Notes: generated by a model from the letters alone, not told the origin. A DNA stretch of 64,000 bases from Glaciecola nitratireducens FR1064 (GCF_000226565.1 NC_016041.1:868001-932000); one strand, 5' to 3'; counted from the first letter of the stretch, positions 19,335 through 29,668 are shown. Made by a program: numbers and translations.

Positions 19335-19535
19335 ATGAAAACAGTAATTAATGATAAAAGACTATTTAGAGACGCTAACCGCGCTGTTATTTCTGGTGTT
19401 TGCGCTGGCGTAGCAAGATACTTGGATGTCGATCCTGTTTGGGTTAGAGCTGGTGCCATTGTAAGTATGATTTTCTTAACCGTTCCCACCGCATTGGCCT
19501 ATGTTTTGGCAATCCTTTTGTTGCGGTATAAGTAG
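19335..19535 (+). CDS. PspC-domain protein, 66 residues
   Basis: RLFRDANRAVISGVCAGVARYLDVDPVWVRAGAI is the PspC domain signature (GVCaGlAeYfgvdp-type) followed by one long hydrophobic stretch, so this is a PspC domain with little else; E. coli PspC is about twice as long. PspC-type proteins sense envelope stress in the inner membrane and, in enterobacteria, relieve PspA inhibition of the sigma-54 activator PspF. No pspA or pspF gene lies in this window. AGAGGT precedes the ATG. It is the last gene of the three-gene cluster, followed by a hairpin. Confidence 0.85.
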   Translation: MKTVINDKRLFRDANRAVISGVCAGVARYLDVDPVWVRAGAIVSMIFLTVPTALAYVLAILLLRYK

Positions 19536-19579
19536 GTACGCTTGTACAATAAACCCCTGAATGGTTTAGTTGTCGTCTT

Positions 19580-19597
19580 CAGCCGCTTAAGCGGCTG
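19580..19597 (+). terminator. Hairpin, probable terminator after the PspC cluster
   Basis: CAGCCGCTTAAGCGGCTG is a perfect 18-base palindrome; GTTTTTC begins a few bases downstream, which makes a weak T-run. Confidence 0.6.
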
Positions 19598-19638
19598 TGA
19601 GTTTTTCTACTCCGGTTAACAAAAGTCAAAGGATATTT

Positions 19639-20631
19639 ATGACACAGTTTTTTTCTACGAAGACAGTTTCTGCGGGTATCGCACTCATCATCCTGCTGTT
19701 CGCATTACTCGGTTTTTGGTGGAGTTTTGAGCCAAACACATTTGACGTGCGCAAAAATGCACAAGACATGGCGGCTCAAAAAGGTCATCAAGTAGTAACA
19801 GGATACACAACAACATCAGCGCTTATCCGAGTGACTGAAGAAATGCTTTATAAAAACGGTGGGTACATTACAAACGATGTACTGCCTCCTGGCATTTTTA
19901 TGGATAACATACCAGCTTGGGAGTTTGGTGTTTTAGAAATGAGCAGAGATCTTGCGCTCTCTATGCGTAAAGACTTCAGTCGTTCGCAATCACAGTCTCT
20001 CGAAAATCCCTATTTAGTTGAAGCCCAACCGTTTTTTAATAATGACAGTAACCGCTGGATTTTGCCTTCCTCCGAATCTCGCTATGAAAAAGCCATAGAG
20101 CAACTTTACTTGTATCAGGCTGAGCTTGGCAATATTACTAATTCGAATACTCAATTTTATGCTAGAGCTGACAACTTGCGTGATTGGTTAAAGCAGATGG
20201 AAAAGAGATTAGGAAGTATGTCGCAAAAGCTGAGTGCCAGTGTAGGCTCAGACGTGATCAATACTGAGCTCGCCGGCGACTCTAAAGCAACACAATCGAC
20301 ACCGCAAAGTCCAGTCGTTAGCAACAAAACGAGTTGGTTTCAGTTAGACAATAACTTTTATGAAGCGCGCGGCGCAAGTTGGGCTTTGCTGCACTTTTTG
20401 AAAGCCGTAGAGATAGATTTTAAAGATGTATTGGAGAATAAAAACGCGACGGTTAGCGTACGTCAAATTATTCGTGAATTAGAAGCAACTCAAGAAACCA
20501 TGTTTTCGCCCGTGATATTAAACGGAGACGGCTTTGGTATGTTAGCTAATCACTCGTTAGTAATGGCGAACTATATTTCAAGAGCAAATGCTGCTCTAAT
20601 CGAATTATCAGAATTATTAAATCAAGGATAA
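19639..20631 (+). CDS. DUF2333 family protein
   Basis: A 330-residue protein with one N-terminal membrane helix (SAGIALIILLFALLGFWW) and a large extracytoplasmic part beginning SFEPNTFDV and continuing with TTSALIRVTEEMLYKNGGYITND, matching the DUF2333 family of proteobacterial proteins with no known function. The ATG at 19639 has AAGGA upstream; an in-frame ATG at 19597 would add 14 residues without a Shine-Dalgarno sequence. The TIGR04219 gene starts 4 bases after its stop, so the two are an operon and may both act in the envelope. Confidence 0.85.
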   Translation: MTQFFSTKTVSAGIALIILLFALLGFWWSFEPNTFDVRKNAQDMAAQKGHQVVTGYTTTSALIRVTEEMLYKNGGYITNDVLPPGIFMDNIPAWEFGVLEMSRDLALSMRKDFSRSQSQSLENPYLVEAQPFFNNDSNRWILPSSESRYEKAIEQLYLYQAELGNITNSNTQFYARADNLRDWLKQMEKRLGSMSQKLSASVGSDVINTELAGDSKATQSTPQSPVVSNKTSWFQLDNNFYEARGASWALLHFLKAVEIDFKDVLENKNATVSVRQIIRELEATQETMFSPVILNGDGFGMLANHSLVMANYISRANAALIELSELLNQG

Positions 20632-20634
20632 AAT

Positions 20635-21390
20635 ATGAAGAAGTCACTTTTAGGTTGTGCGTTGTTAGCAGCTGCAGCAGTTGCTCCGGTGCAGGCCGAT
20701 ACCCTACTTGGCGCTTATGTAGGAGCGCAGGCATGGAATATGGGCGTAGACGGTGGCTTTTCTAATAACGAAAGTGTCACTAACTTTTCGTTTGATGATC
20801 AAACAAATGGTTCATTCTATGTTGCATTAGAGCATCCTGTTCCATTGATACCAAATATTAAAATAAACCGAACAATGTTAGACACGAATGGCGTGACGAC
20901 ACTTACGTCAACGTTTGAGTTTAACGACGAGGTTTATAGTGCAGACACCAACCTGACGACAGACATTGAAATGACAGGTACAGATTTTATTTTGTACTAT
21001 GAAATTCTAGATAACGACCTAGTAAGTATCGATGTAGGTATCAACGGTAAATACATTGACGGTACTATTATGGTATCGGAAACGAGCGGCAACAGAATGG
21101 TATCTGAAGACTTTTCAGGCGTTATCCCTATGGGATATGCAAAAGCTGAAGTTGGATTACCGTTTACTGGTTTGGGACTTTATGCTGAAGGCAGTTTTTT
21201 AGCGTTAGGCGATAGCACCGTATCAGACTTTCAAGCAGCTATTACCTATAGTTTCGTTGAAACGCTTGCTTTGGATATGACCTTGCAAGCAGGTTATAGA
21301 TCGATGAAGGTTGAGTTAGATGACCTCGACGACCTGTATACAAATCTTGATTTTAAAGGTGTATTCGTCGGTTTAGAATTTGATTTTTAA
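20635..21390 (+). CDS. TIGR04219-family outer-membrane beta-barrel protein
   Basis: A 251-residue protein with a Sec signal peptide (KKSLLGCALLAAAAVAPVQA) and a mature start DTLLGAYVGAQAWNM, matching the TIGR04219 family of small outer-membrane barrels. The body is a run of alternating strands and the C-terminus FVGLEFDF has the terminal Phe recognised by the BAM machinery. Function in the family is unknown. Starts 4 bases after the DUF2333 gene, with AAGGA overlapping that gene's stop, so the two are probably co-translated. Confidence 0.88.
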   Translation: MKKSLLGCALLAAAAVAPVQADTLLGAYVGAQAWNMGVDGGFSNNESVTNFSFDDQTNGSFYVALEHPVPLIPNIKINRTMLDTNGVTTLTSTFEFNDEVYSADTNLTTDIEMTGTDFILYYEILDNDLVSIDVGINGKYIDGTIMVSETSGNRMVSEDFSGVIPMGYAKAEVGLPFTGLGLYAEGSFLALGDSTVSDFQAAITYSFVETLALDMTLQAGYRSMKVELDDLDDLYTNLDFKGVFVGLEFDF

Positions 21391-21512
21391 AAACTTTCAT
21401 CTTATTACATAGTTTTTAAGTCTAAAAAGTAATAAAAAATCTGATTTAAGTCTTTCAAGTTATGATAAAAAGTCGTTAATCTTAGCAGCGTACTAGCTAA
21501 GGTTAACGATTA

Positions 21513-23327
21513 ATGACAACAAATAACGGCAACAACAACTTTTCAGCATTAACAGAACAGCAACTACAGTTGCTTTCTAGTGCGGCTTCTTCTTTAAATA
21601 GCAACCAGCTTATCTGGGCAAGCGGTTTCTTAGCTGGCTTAGCGGGTGCTGCTAATGCGCTACCGATCCCTGCTTCTTCACAAACAACAGAACAAGCATC
21701 CTTGCAGCCTACGTTGACCATCCTTTATGGCTCGCAAACAGGTAACTCAAAAGGCGTAGCTAATAGCTATAAAGCCTCTGCGTTAGAGCAAGGATACAAA
21801 GCAAATGTAGTAAGCATGAGCGACTATAAGCCGCGTCAGTTGAAAAATGAAACTCATCTCGTTGTTATTGTTAGTACCCACGGCGAGGGAGATGCTCCTG
21901 ATGATGCCGTGGAATTATACGAGTTCTTAGCAAGTAAAAAAGCGCCTAAACTGCCAAATCTAAAGTTTGCGGTAGTGGGTTTGGGCGACACCAGTTATGA
22001 ATTCTTCTGTCAAACCGGCAAGGACTTTGAGTCTCGTTTGTTAGCCCTTGGTGCAACGGCCTTAGTTGAAAGATTAGATTGCGATGTTGACTACGAGTCG
22101 GTAGTCGCTGACTGGACTGTATCGTTGAATGCCAAGTTAAAAGATGAATTAAAGCCAGTGGTAACCGAGCAGGTGATTAATTTGACTCCCGCCGCCAACG
22201 CTGTCGCTGAGTCTCTTTACAATAAAAAGAACCCGTTCGCCGCTAGCTTGAGTGAAAGCTTGAAAATAACGGCGCGAGATTCGGTCAAAGATATTCGCCA
22301 TATTGAAGTTTCTTTAGAAGGCAGTGGAATTGTATACAAACCCGGCGATGCACTAGGCGTTTGGTTTAGCAACGACGAAGCAATGGTACAGCGCATATTA
22401 GCAGCGACCTCAACAAACGCTGAAGACAAAGTATTAATTGCTGAGACCGAGTTTACACTGCTCGATGCCCTGCTTAATAAACTTGAACTGACCTTAAGTT
22501 ATCCAGGTTTTGTGAAAAAATATCAAGCGCAAACCGCGCATCAGGAACTCGCAGAGCTAATGGAAGATAAAGCGGCTTTGAGAGAATACTTATCTGTTTC
22601 GCAAATTGTTGATATTACCGAGAAGTTCCCCGCTAAAATTTCAGCTCAAGAACTCGTAGATGCGCTTAGACCTATCACGCCAAGACTTTACTCTATCGCA
22701 TCAAGTCAAGCTGAGGTAGAGGATGAAGTGCATTTAACAGTTGCCCACATCGAGTATGAAGCCAACGGTTTCACTCACCAAGGTGGTGCTTCTGGTTTCC
22801 TTTCAACTCGATTGAAAGAAGGCGATAAGCTGAATGTTTACGTTGAAAATAACGATAACTTCAGACTTCCATCCGATCCAAATACGCCGATTATTATGAT
22901 CGGTCCAGGCACAGGTATAGCGCCATTTAGAGCATTTATGCAAGAGCGAGATGCGGTAGAAGCAGAGGGTAAGAATTGGTTGTTTTTCGGTAATCCCAAT
23001 TTTACCCAAGATTTTTTATATCAAACCGAATGGCAAGGCTATTTAAAGTCGGGTTTGTTGAGCAAAATAAGCTTAGCGTTTTCTCGTGACCAGGCCAACA
23101 AGATTTATGTCCAAGACAGATTGAAAGAGAACGGCAAGGAAGTGTTTGATTGGTTGGAGCAGGGCGCTCATTTTTATATCTGTGGCGACGCTTTACGAAT
23201 GGCTAAAGACGTGGAAACCACTTTATTAGACTTAGTCGCTGAGCATGGCAATAAAACCACTGCTGAAGCAAAAGAATACGTAACGAACTTACGCAAATCA
23301 AAACGTTACCAGAAGGATGTTTACTAA
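21513..23327 (+). CDS. cysJ: Sulfite reductase (NADPH) flavoprotein subunit
   Basis: A 604-residue diflavin reductase. [16 protein letters not shown] (about 70-85) is the FMN-binding loop of the flavodoxin-like domain, with [12 protein letters not shown] following; RLYSIASSQ (about 394) binds FAD, and [18 protein letters not shown] with the later [13 protein letters not shown] (near the C-terminus) forms the NADPH domain. It passes electrons from NADPH through FAD and FMN to CysI. The start at 21513 lacks a strong Shine-Dalgarno sequence. The TAATG overlap with cysI indicates coupling, as expected for subunits of one enzyme. Confidence 0.96.
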   Translation: MTTNNGNNNFSALTEQQLQLLSSAASSLNSNQLIWASGFLAGLAGAANALPIPASSQTTEQASLQPTLTILYGSQTGNSKGVANSYKASALEQGYKANVVSMSDYKPRQLKNETHLVVIVSTHGEGDAPDDAVELYEFLASKKAPKLPNLKFAVVGLGDTSYEFFCQTGKDFESRLLALGATALVERLDCDVDYESVVADWTVSLNAKLKDELKPVVTEQVINLTPAANAVAESLYNKKNPFAASLSESLKITARDSVKDIRHIEVSLEGSGIVYKPGDALGVWFSNDEAMVQRILAATSTNAEDKVLIAETEFTLLDALLNKLELTLSYPGFVKKYQAQTAHQELAELMEDKAALREYLSVSQIVDITEKFPAKISAQELVDALRPITPRLYSIASSQAEVEDEVHLTVAHIEYEANGFTHQGGASGFLSTRLKEGDKLNVYVENNDNFRLPSDPNTPIIMIGPGTGIAPFRAFMQERDAVEAEGKNWLFFGNPNFTQDFLYQTEWQGYLKSGLLSKISLAFSRDQANKIYVQDRLKENGKEVFDWLEQGAHFYICGDALRMAKDVETTLLDLVAEHGNKTTAEAKEYVTNLRKSKRYQKDVY

Positions 23328-25039
23328 TGAGCGACGACAACAAATTTAAAGTTGAAGGTAAACTTGCTGATAACGAGCGAATGAAAGGGCAAAGCCACTT
23401 GCTTCGCGGCACGATTTCTGACGATTTGAAAGACGACGTTACTGGCGGTTTCACTGCAGATAACTTCCAACTTATTCGTTTTCACGGAATGTACCAGCAG
23501 GATGACCGCGATATTCGTGCAGAAAGAACGAAACAAAAACTGGAGCCTCTGCATAATGTGATGCTTCGTGCCCGACTACCTGGTGGCGTTATTCAACCCC
23601 ATCAATGGTTGGTAATTGATAAATTCGCAGCCGATTACACTATGTATGGCAGTATTCGTTTAACTACTCGTCAAACTTTCCAGTTTCACGGGGTCCTTAA
23701 ACCTAATATGAAGCTGATGCATCAAACCTTGCATAAAGCAGGTATAGACTCTATTGCGACAGCCGGTGACGTTAACCGCAACGTACTGTGTACATCGAAT
23801 CCTATTGAGTCAAAAGTACATAAACAGGCGTGGGATTGGGCGACAAAAATCAGTGAGCATTTGTTACCAAAAACAAATGCCTACGCTGAAATTTGGCTAG
23901 ACGGTGAAAAAGTTGATTCAACGCAAGAAGATGAGCCAATACTAGGTAAGAATTATTTACCGCGTAAGTTTAAAACAACCATTGTGATACCACCTCAAAA
24001 CGATGTGGACGTGCATGCAAATGATTTGAATTTTGTTGCGATTGCCGAAGATGGTGAGCTTATCGGTTTCAATGTCCTTGTGGGCGGTGGCTTAGCGATG
24101 ACTCACGGTGACCATTCTACGTTCCCTCGTAAAGCTGATGATTTTGGCTTTATTGAATTGGATAAGACTCTCGATATTGCCGCTGCTGTATTGTCAACGC
24201 AGCGCGATTGGGGCAACAGGGTTAATCGTAAAAATGCAAAGACCAAATACACCTTAGAGCGCGTTGGTGTTGAGAATTTCAAAGCGGAAGTAGAAAAACG
24301 TGCTGGCGTTAAGTTCGCAGCAAGCAGAGCATACGAATTCACTAGTCGTGGCGATCGTTTTGGATGGGTTGAAGGAATTGATGGCAAGCATCACCTGACG
24401 TTGTTCATTGAAAACGGCCGTATTCTGGATTATCCAGGTAAAACGCTGAAAACAGGCTGCGCAGAAATCGCTAAAATACATCAGGGTGATTTTAGAATGA
24501 CGGCCAACCAAAACCTGATCGTTGCAGGCGTCGCGCTTGAACAAAAAGCACGCATAGAAGCGCTTGCTATTAAACATGGTTTGATGGAAGCCAGCGTATC
24601 TAATCAACGTAAAGACTCTATGGCTTGTGTGTCATTGCCAACATGCCCTCTTGCTATGGCAGAAGCTGAGCGTTATTTGCCAGAGGCTGTGACTGAAATT
24701 GAAGGCATACTTGCAAAACACGGTATGCAAGATGACAGTATTATTTATAGGGTAACAGGCTGCCCGAATGGCTGTGGTCGTGCAATGCTGGCCGAAGTTG
24801 GTTTGGTAGGGAAGGGCCCCGGTAAATATAACTTCCATATTGGAGGAGACCGTCAGGGCACCAGAATACCTCGTATGTATAAAGAGAATATTACCGATAC
24901 AGAAATTATGGGGCACTTAGATGAATTAATTGGTCGCTGGTCAAAAGAGCGAACTCCTAGTGAATCGTTTGGTGACTACGTAATTAGAGCCGGCATCATC
25001 GCACCTGTTGTCGACTCTGCAAGGGACTTCTATGACTAA
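23327..25039 (+). CDS. cysI: Sulfite reductase (NADPH) hemoprotein subunit
   Basis: A 570-residue siroheme/[4Fe-4S] enzyme that reduces sulfite to sulfide by six electrons. [11 protein letters not shown] and [12 protein letters not shown] supply the C-x5-C ... C-x3-C cluster ligands, and [11 protein letters not shown] with [11 protein letters not shown] are substrate/siroheme loop motifs. Length and motif order are as in E. coli CysI. It starts one base inside the cysJ stop (TAATG) and its 3' end overlaps the start of cysH by 8 bases, so cysJIH is a single tightly coupled operon. Confidence 0.97.
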   Translation: MSDDNKFKVEGKLADNERMKGQSHLLRGTISDDLKDDVTGGFTADNFQLIRFHGMYQQDDRDIRAERTKQKLEPLHNVMLRARLPGGVIQPHQWLVIDKFAADYTMYGSIRLTTRQTFQFHGVLKPNMKLMHQTLHKAGIDSIATAGDVNRNVLCTSNPIESKVHKQAWDWATKISEHLLPKTNAYAEIWLDGEKVDSTQEDEPILGKNYLPRKFKTTIVIPPQNDVDVHANDLNFVAIAEDGELIGFNVLVGGGLAMTHGDHSTFPRKADDFGFIELDKTLDIAAAVLSTQRDWGNRVNRKNAKTKYTLERVGVENFKAEVEKRAGVKFAASRAYEFTSRGDRFGWVEGIDGKHHLTLFIENGRILDYPGKTLKTGCAEIAKIHQGDFRMTANQNLIVAGVALEQKARIEALAIKHGLMEASVSNQRKDSMACVSLPTCPLAMAEAERYLPEAVTEIEGILAKHGMQDDSIIYRVTGCPNGCGRAMLAEVGLVGKGPGKYNFHIGGDRQGTRIPRMYKENITDTEIMGHLDELIGRWSKERTPSESFGDYVIRAGIIAPVVDSARDFYD

Positions 25040-25790
25040 TCTAGCACATCAATTAAGACCAGAAGGGACACTTGATTTCGATATTGATAGCGAGTTTCTG
25101 GTTGAGTTAAACCAGACGCTTGAAGCCATGCCTGTTATAAAACGTGTTGAATGGGCCTTAGACAATTTACCTAGCAATCATATGCTGTCTTCGAGTTTTG
25201 GTGCTCAGTCTGCAGTGATGCTTCATTTGATCAACCAAGTAGCGCCAGGCACACCGGTAGTGCTTACAGACACCGGTTACTTATTTCCAGAAACATACCA
25301 ATTTATTGATGAGATGGTGTCGCGTTTAGATTTAAATTTGCATGTTTACTCCGCGAAACTCAGTGCTGCTTGGCAAGAAGCGCGACACGGTAAATTATGG
25401 GAACAGGGCGTGGAAGGCATTGAAATATATAATAAGTTAAACAAAGTTGAACCGATGAAGCGGGCAATTGACGATCTTAATGTCAAAACTTGGTTTGCGG
25501 GCTTGCGCAGAGATCAATCCGATTCACGCGGCAACCTTAAAGTCCTACAAAAGCAGAGCAAGCAATTTAAGATTCACCCTATTCTTGATCAATCGAACAA
25601 GCAACTGCATGAATACCTGAAAGCGAATCAATTGCCTTATCACCCCCTATGGGAAAAAGGTTTCGTTTCGATTGGCGATTGGCACACAACGATGGCTTTG
25701 CAAGACGGAATGTCAGAGCAAGATACGCGCTTCTTTGGCTTGAAGCGTGAGTGTGGTTTACATGAATTTGGTGATGGCGATGGTATATAA
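25032..25790 (+). CDS. cysH: Phosphoadenosine phosphosulfate (PAPS) reductase
   Basis: A 252-residue enzyme that reduces PAPS to sulfite with thioredoxin. [14 protein letters not shown] is the PP-loop-like nucleotide site, [13 protein letters not shown] and [14 protein letters not shown] are family blocks, and the C-terminus KRECGLHEF carries the single catalytic Cys of the PAPS-type enzyme (no cluster cysteines, so not the APS type). I chose the ATG at 25032, overlapping the cysI end; a longer reading to 25008 adds eight residues inside cysI with no ribosome site. Last gene of cysJIH, closed by a terminator. Confidence 0.95.
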   Translation: MTNLAHQLRPEGTLDFDIDSEFLVELNQTLEAMPVIKRVEWALDNLPSNHMLSSSFGAQSAVMLHLINQVAPGTPVVLTDTGYLFPETYQFIDEMVSRLDLNLHVYSAKLSAAWQEARHGKLWEQGVEGIEIYNKLNKVEPMKRAIDDLNVKTWFAGLRRDQSDSRGNLKVLQKQSKQFKIHPILDQSNKQLHEYLKANQLPYHPLWEKGFVSIGDWHTTMALQDGMSEQDTRFFGLKRECGLHEFGDGDGI

Positions 25791-25845
25791 AAACTCCCGG
25801 CACAAACCTTTTTATATATAGCCAAAACAAAGTCTTATGAAACAT

Positions 25846-25874
25846 TAAAAACCAGCCTTCAGTGCTGGTTTTTT
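25846..25874 (+). terminator. Rho-independent terminator of cysJIH
   Basis: Stem AAAAACCAGC / GCTGGTTTTT around CTTCAGT, then a further T. Confidence 0.88.
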
Positions 25875-25926
25875 GTGCAAATTATTCTATAGTGTAGCCA
25901 TGCTTTGATAAATTTACTTTGGCTAT

Positions 25927-27714
25927 ATGCTCAGAGGGTGTGCTGAAAAAATGTCGATGAACGCGAAATTAATGTCAGGTTTAGATGCGATCAATGATAC
26001 GGCAATGAGTCCGTCTTCTGTCGGCTCTGTAATGGATTATCTAGGATATCAATTAGCAAAAATGAATGATGTTCTTGGTCTATCAGGCAGCGCGCTTTGC
26101 GTTTCTAGGGCTGGCCACTTGCTTGATAAAGACAGCAACAATTTATATGTGATAGGTGCAATAAATGCTTTCTTACCTATTCTTCAAAATGATGCAGCAA
26201 CTGCACTACCAAAAAGACTAGCCAAGCTTGTCCAACATTGCTTTGATTCTAAAACGCATTATTACTCCTCTAAAGACAACTTGATGTACCTTAACTACTC
26301 AGGGCTTGAATCATTAATTTACTTTGAGTCTGCGACTGCTTTGGAAGTCAGTGAACAAAAAATCGCGGAGACAATGGCGTCGCAAATATCTATTGGTCTT
26401 GAAAATGTAAATTTATATAGTAAGTTGAAGACAACATCGTTTAACGACTGGTTAACTAAGCTTCCTAATAGAAATGAATTTATTAATCTAATAAGTGCAA
26501 TGAAAACGGATCTCACCGTTCGAAAGCAGTTAGCGCTTGTCGACTTGAGCCATTTTTCCGATATCAATGACGGACTAGGACAAGATATCGGCAACTCTTT
26601 GTTAGTGGCTGTATCTAAACGGCTAGTAAATTCTTTTAGCGATGGAATTCAAATAGGTCGTATTACTGGGGATGTATTTGGCATTATCGGAGATGCAAGT
26701 TTTGTGGCGCCCCATATTATTAATGATTTGTTCAGAGAGCCTTTTTCGGTTAGTTCTCATGCGCTACTGATCAATGTAAATATCGGCTTTTATGAAATAC
26801 AGGCCAATGTCGACGCTATTTATCAACTGCGTTGCGCTAACGTTGCGCTTAATCATGCAAAGAAAAGCATTTCAAAAAATGCTGCATTCTATTCACCTGC
26901 GATGGATGACGAAACTCGAAAGCGCTTAGATATTATCAGAAATTTACAGCATGACTTTGAATGCGAAAAACTTGAAGTCTGGTATCAACCACAAATTGAT
27001 CTGCTGACAGAAGAAACGGTAGGGGTTGAAGCGTTATTACGTTGGCGTGATTCAAAAGGAGAGTTTATATCTCCAGAGGTTTTTGTCCCGCTTGCTGAGT
27101 ATTCCGGCTTAATTGTTGAAATCGGTAAATGGGTGTTAGCTGAGAGTGTGCGTCGGCTGAAAGTATTAATCGCAGCGGGCTATTCGCATATTCGAATGGC
27201 AGTTAATGTGTCAGTCCTGCAATTCAGAGATCAGAGTTTCGTTAATTACGTAAAATATGTCATCGATTTGCATGGAATACCGCCTAAGCTATTGGAGTTG
27301 GAAATCACTGAATCGGTTGTAATGGATGAACCAGAAATAGTAATACAAGCGCTTAATCAACTCAAAGCATTCGGCGTACATATTGCGATTGACGATTTTG
27401 GCACGGGATTTTCTTCTATGAGTTATATTCAAAAACTCCCCTTGGACCGTCTTAAAATTGATAGATCGTTTGTTAAAGATATAGATACTAACAAAGATGC
27501 ATTTATAGCACAGGCAATCGTTAATTTAGGAAAGCAGTTGGGTCTTATTACGATTGCAGAGGGTGTCGAGAGAAAAAGCCAAGCCAGCCAAATGCTAAAG
27601 CTGGGTACCGATGAGGCGCAGGGATACTTGTTTGCAAAGCCAATGCCATTCAGTGATCTTAAAACATACCTACTGTCGCACAGTTACCAAAAAGTTGCGC
27701 CAGATAATACCTAA
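25927..27714 (+). CDS. DUF3369 / degenerate GGDEF / EAL protein, predicted c-di-GMP phosphodiesterase
   Basis: A 595-residue protein. The first 170 residues resemble DUF3369 (ending ISIGLENVNLYSKL), followed by a GGDEF fold opening WLTKLPNRNEF whose active-site motif is degenerate (GRITGDVFGII instead of GGDEF), then an EAL domain. The EAL catalytic set is complete: EALLRW, AVNVS, ELEITES, DDFGTGFSS, KIDRSF, AEGVE and QGYLF. So it should hydrolyse c-di-GMP but not make it. DUF3369 normally follows a response-regulator receiver, which is absent here. Later in-frame ATG codons (25951, 25957) are alternative starts. Monocistronic. Confidence 0.85.
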   Translation: MLRGCAEKMSMNAKLMSGLDAINDTAMSPSSVGSVMDYLGYQLAKMNDVLGLSGSALCVSRAGHLLDKDSNNLYVIGAINAFLPILQNDAATALPKRLAKLVQHCFDSKTHYYSSKDNLMYLNYSGLESLIYFESATALEVSEQKIAETMASQISIGLENVNLYSKLKTTSFNDWLTKLPNRNEFINLISAMKTDLTVRKQLALVDLSHFSDINDGLGQDIGNSLLVAVSKRLVNSFSDGIQIGRITGDVFGIIGDASFVAPHIINDLFREPFSVSSHALLINVNIGFYEIQANVDAIYQLRCANVALNHAKKSISKNAAFYSPAMDDETRKRLDIIRNLQHDFECEKLEVWYQPQIDLLTEETVGVEALLRWRDSKGEFISPEVFVPLAEYSGLIVEIGKWVLAESVRRLKVLIAAGYSHIRMAVNVSVLQFRDQSFVNYVKYVIDLHGIPPKLLELEITESVVMDEPEIVIQALNQLKAFGVHIAIDDFGTGFSSMSYIQKLPLDRLKIDRSFVKDIDTNKDAFIAQAIVNLGKQLGLITIAEGVERKSQASQMLKLGTDEAQGYLFAKPMPFSDLKTYLLSHSYQKVAPDNT

Positions 27715-27761
27715 ATGATGCCTCATTTATTAAACTAGAATATGAACAAACATAATCCTGT

Positions 27762-27780
27762 CAATTAACGGTGTTAATTG
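27762..27780. repeat. Short perfect inverted repeat
   Basis: CAATTAAC-GGT-GTTAATTG, two 8-base perfect arms in the 208-base gap between the EAL gene and the secreted protein. No T-run follows directly, so an operator is possible; its arm GTTAATT also occurs in the inverted repeat at 18579. Confidence 0.4.
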
Positions 27781-27922
27781 TTTAATTAATAACTGCTTTA
27801 TGTCAATAATTCATGGTTTTGTCGTTTAACTGTAATATTAATGTAATATTTGTGTGTTTTCGCTTGAATTCTAGGTTATCAATGCATATACTCTCTCTAC
27901 TGTTAATTCACCGAGAACTGAT

Positions 27923-28219
27923 ATGAAGTACTTAAAAGCAATCATGTTAATAACAGTTTCTGCGATCGCAATGTCAGCGAACGCAAAGTCCGGTGAAGCT
28001 AAGTTATTTAATTGTATGGATAAAACCACTTTCGAGATGAACAGTGAGTGTATGAGCCAGCAAATTGCATCAAATTTAGTCTTCAAACGAGCTGAAGAAG
28101 CTGTATTCCAAAAAGCCAGTGATGTTAGTGATAGAGCAATTGCAACTATGACTTTCAATCCAAAAACAATGTCGATTGATGTTGTGGCGCACAGAGATGC
28201 ATATTTAGCCAAAAACTAA
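27923..28219 (+). CDS. Small secreted protein, unknown
   Basis: A 98-residue protein with a Sec signal peptide (KYLKAIMLITVSAIAMSANA) and a mature part of about 77 residues with two cysteines (FNCMDK and SECMSQ) that could form a disulfide in the periplasm. I do not recognise a family. It is a single gene with its own terminator; upstream sequence includes TATACT (27889-27894), a good -10 candidate for the downstream ATG. Confidence 0.65.
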   Translation: MKYLKAIMLITVSAIAMSANAKSGEAKLFNCMDKTTFEMNSECMSQQIASNLVFKRAEEAVFQKASDVSDRAIATMTFNPKTMSIDVVAHRDAYLAKN

Positions 28220-28240
28220 TAGTGCGCAAAGACATAGAAG

Positions 28241-28265
28241 AAGCCTCCTAATCGGAGGTTTTTTT
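28241..28265 (+). terminator. Rho-independent terminator after the small secreted protein
   Basis: CCTCC / GGAGG stem around TAATC with flanking AA/TT pairs, followed by TTTTTTT. Confidence 0.82.
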
Positions 28266-28474
28266 ATGTCTTATGGTTTTTGGTGATAAAGTTACCACAC
28301 GCTGAAAAGGCGCTGGGTCATAGGGAGCATGCTTGTGAGGTGAGCGAGGACGGCACACTCATTTTGTTAGGTTTTTACGCACGGTCAGAATTAGCGTACG
28401 TTATAGCACCGAGACTTGTAGCAACAACATCTAAACATCTAAGCTTTTAACCATTGCTTTATTATTTAGAAATA

Positions 28475-28502
28475 AAAAAAGGATGCCGAGGCATCCTTTT
28501 GT
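28475..28502 (-). terminator. Rho-independent terminator of the desaturase gene
   Basis: AAAAGGATGCC / GGCATCCTTTT around GA, with the A-run on the left that becomes a T-run in the minus-strand transcript. It closes the gene ending at 28516. The rest of 28270-28470 shows no gene that I can support. Confidence 0.85.
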
Positions 28503-28515
28503 ATAAGTGCAACAA

Positions 28516-29649
28516 TTAAGCCGTTTGAGGCTCTAAGTAGAATGAGTACATTGTTCGCCACTTTTGTTTTTGAACAGCAAGAGTTTGCTTCAATTCTTTA
28601 TATTTAAAATCAAGCTCTAAGCGCTCATATGTAGCCTGCAAATTCTTCTTCTTCATATTTACCAGACGCTTTTTAGTGGCATAATATTCACCCATGCGCT
28701 GCATTAAAACATCATATTCATGTTGAATTTTGACAACAATTTCTTCTGCGTTCGGCAACGTTATCGCCTTATCATGAGCATATTTAAGCTGCATTTCTAA
28801 TTTAGCTTTTTCAATACGCTCTTCAGGGCAAGTCCTAAGATTGTTTGTTAAGCCCACGTATGACAAACCTTTTATCATCCATTTCGTTGGATCAAACTGC
28901 CACCACTTCACACCATTTCGATAGTCATACTCAAATATATGATGGAAATTATGATAGCCTTCGCCAAATGTAAAGAATGCTAATATTCCATTGTCGCGCG
29001 CTGAGTTTTTGTCCGTGAACGGGCGAGAACCCCACATGTGTGCCAGTGAGTTTATGAAGAACGTGACGTGGTGAACCAGTACAAGTCGAGTCACCCCGGC
29101 GAGTAACACCATGCCTAAAATATCGCCATTTAACCAACCTAACAAAATACATATACCAAAGTTCGATACCAGCACGATAGGTAAGTAATACTTATGTTGC
29201 CACATGACAATTTTGTCTTTTTGTAAGTCTTTGCAGTTACTGTAATCTGCATATCGGGTAGCTTGGTATTCACGCAGCATCCAACCGATATGCGAAAACC
29301 AAAAGCCTTTGCTCGCTGAGTACGGATCGGCGTCGTCAATATCAACATGCTTGTGGTGAACACGATGATCTGAAGACCAATGTAAAATGCTGTTTTGCAA
29401 TGTCATTGCACCGCCGACGGCCAAAATGAAGCGAACTATCGGATGTGCGCTATATGTCTTGTGAGACCAAAGACGATGATAACCAGCTGTAATCGACATA
29501 CCGGTAAAATAAAAAAGAAAAATGGCTGCGCCTATTTCGACCCAGTCAAATCCGTAACTTAGTGCCCACATTGGTGTCCCTACCAGTGCTATTAGTGTCA
29601 GAACACTAAAAACTAATACGTTGGTAATTATAATGGGAGGTTTATTCAA
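28516..29649 (-). CDS. Acyl-CoA/acyl-lipid delta-9 fatty acid desaturase
   Basis: A 377-residue membrane di-iron desaturase. The three His boxes are HRLWSH (58-63), HRVHHKH (95-101) and HNFHH (233-237), in the spacing of the aerobic stearoyl-CoA/delta-9 type (DesC/DesA-like), separated by hydrophobic helices. It introduces a cis double bond into saturated acyl chains, raising membrane fluidity in cold. About 90 C-terminal residues after the catalytic part form a charged, helical, probably coiled-coil tail. A FabR-type palindrome lies 20 bases upstream of its start, and fabR is transcribed divergently, so repression by FabR is likely. Confidence 0.92.
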   Translation of the reverse strand: MNKPPIIITNVLVFSVLTLIALVGTPMWALSYGFDWVEIGAAIFLFYFTGMSITAGYHRLWSHKTYSAHPIVRFILAVGGAMTLQNSILHWSSDHRVHHKHVDIDDADPYSASKGFWFSHIGWMLREYQATRYADYSNCKDLQKDKIVMWQHKYYLPIVLVSNFGICILLGWLNGDILGMVLLAGVTRLVLVHHVTFFINSLAHMWGSRPFTDKNSARDNGILAFFTFGEGYHNFHHIFEYDYRNGVKWWQFDPTKWMIKGLSYVGLTNNLRTCPEERIEKAKLEMQLKYAHDKAITLPNAEEIVVKIQHEYDVLMQRMGEYYATKKRLVNMKKKNLQATYERLELDFKYKELKQTLAVQKQKWRTMYSFYLEPQTA

Positions 29650-29668
29650 GAGATACCTTTAAAATTTC

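Noticed and set aside
25579-25845. Minus-strand ORFs of 61-88 codons over the 3' end of cysH
   Set aside because: They run through the cysH coding region and a terminator stem; no homology or ribosome site.
28270-28470. Possible gene remnant between two terminators
   Set aside because: Translation in all frames meets stops, and no recognisable fragment remains.
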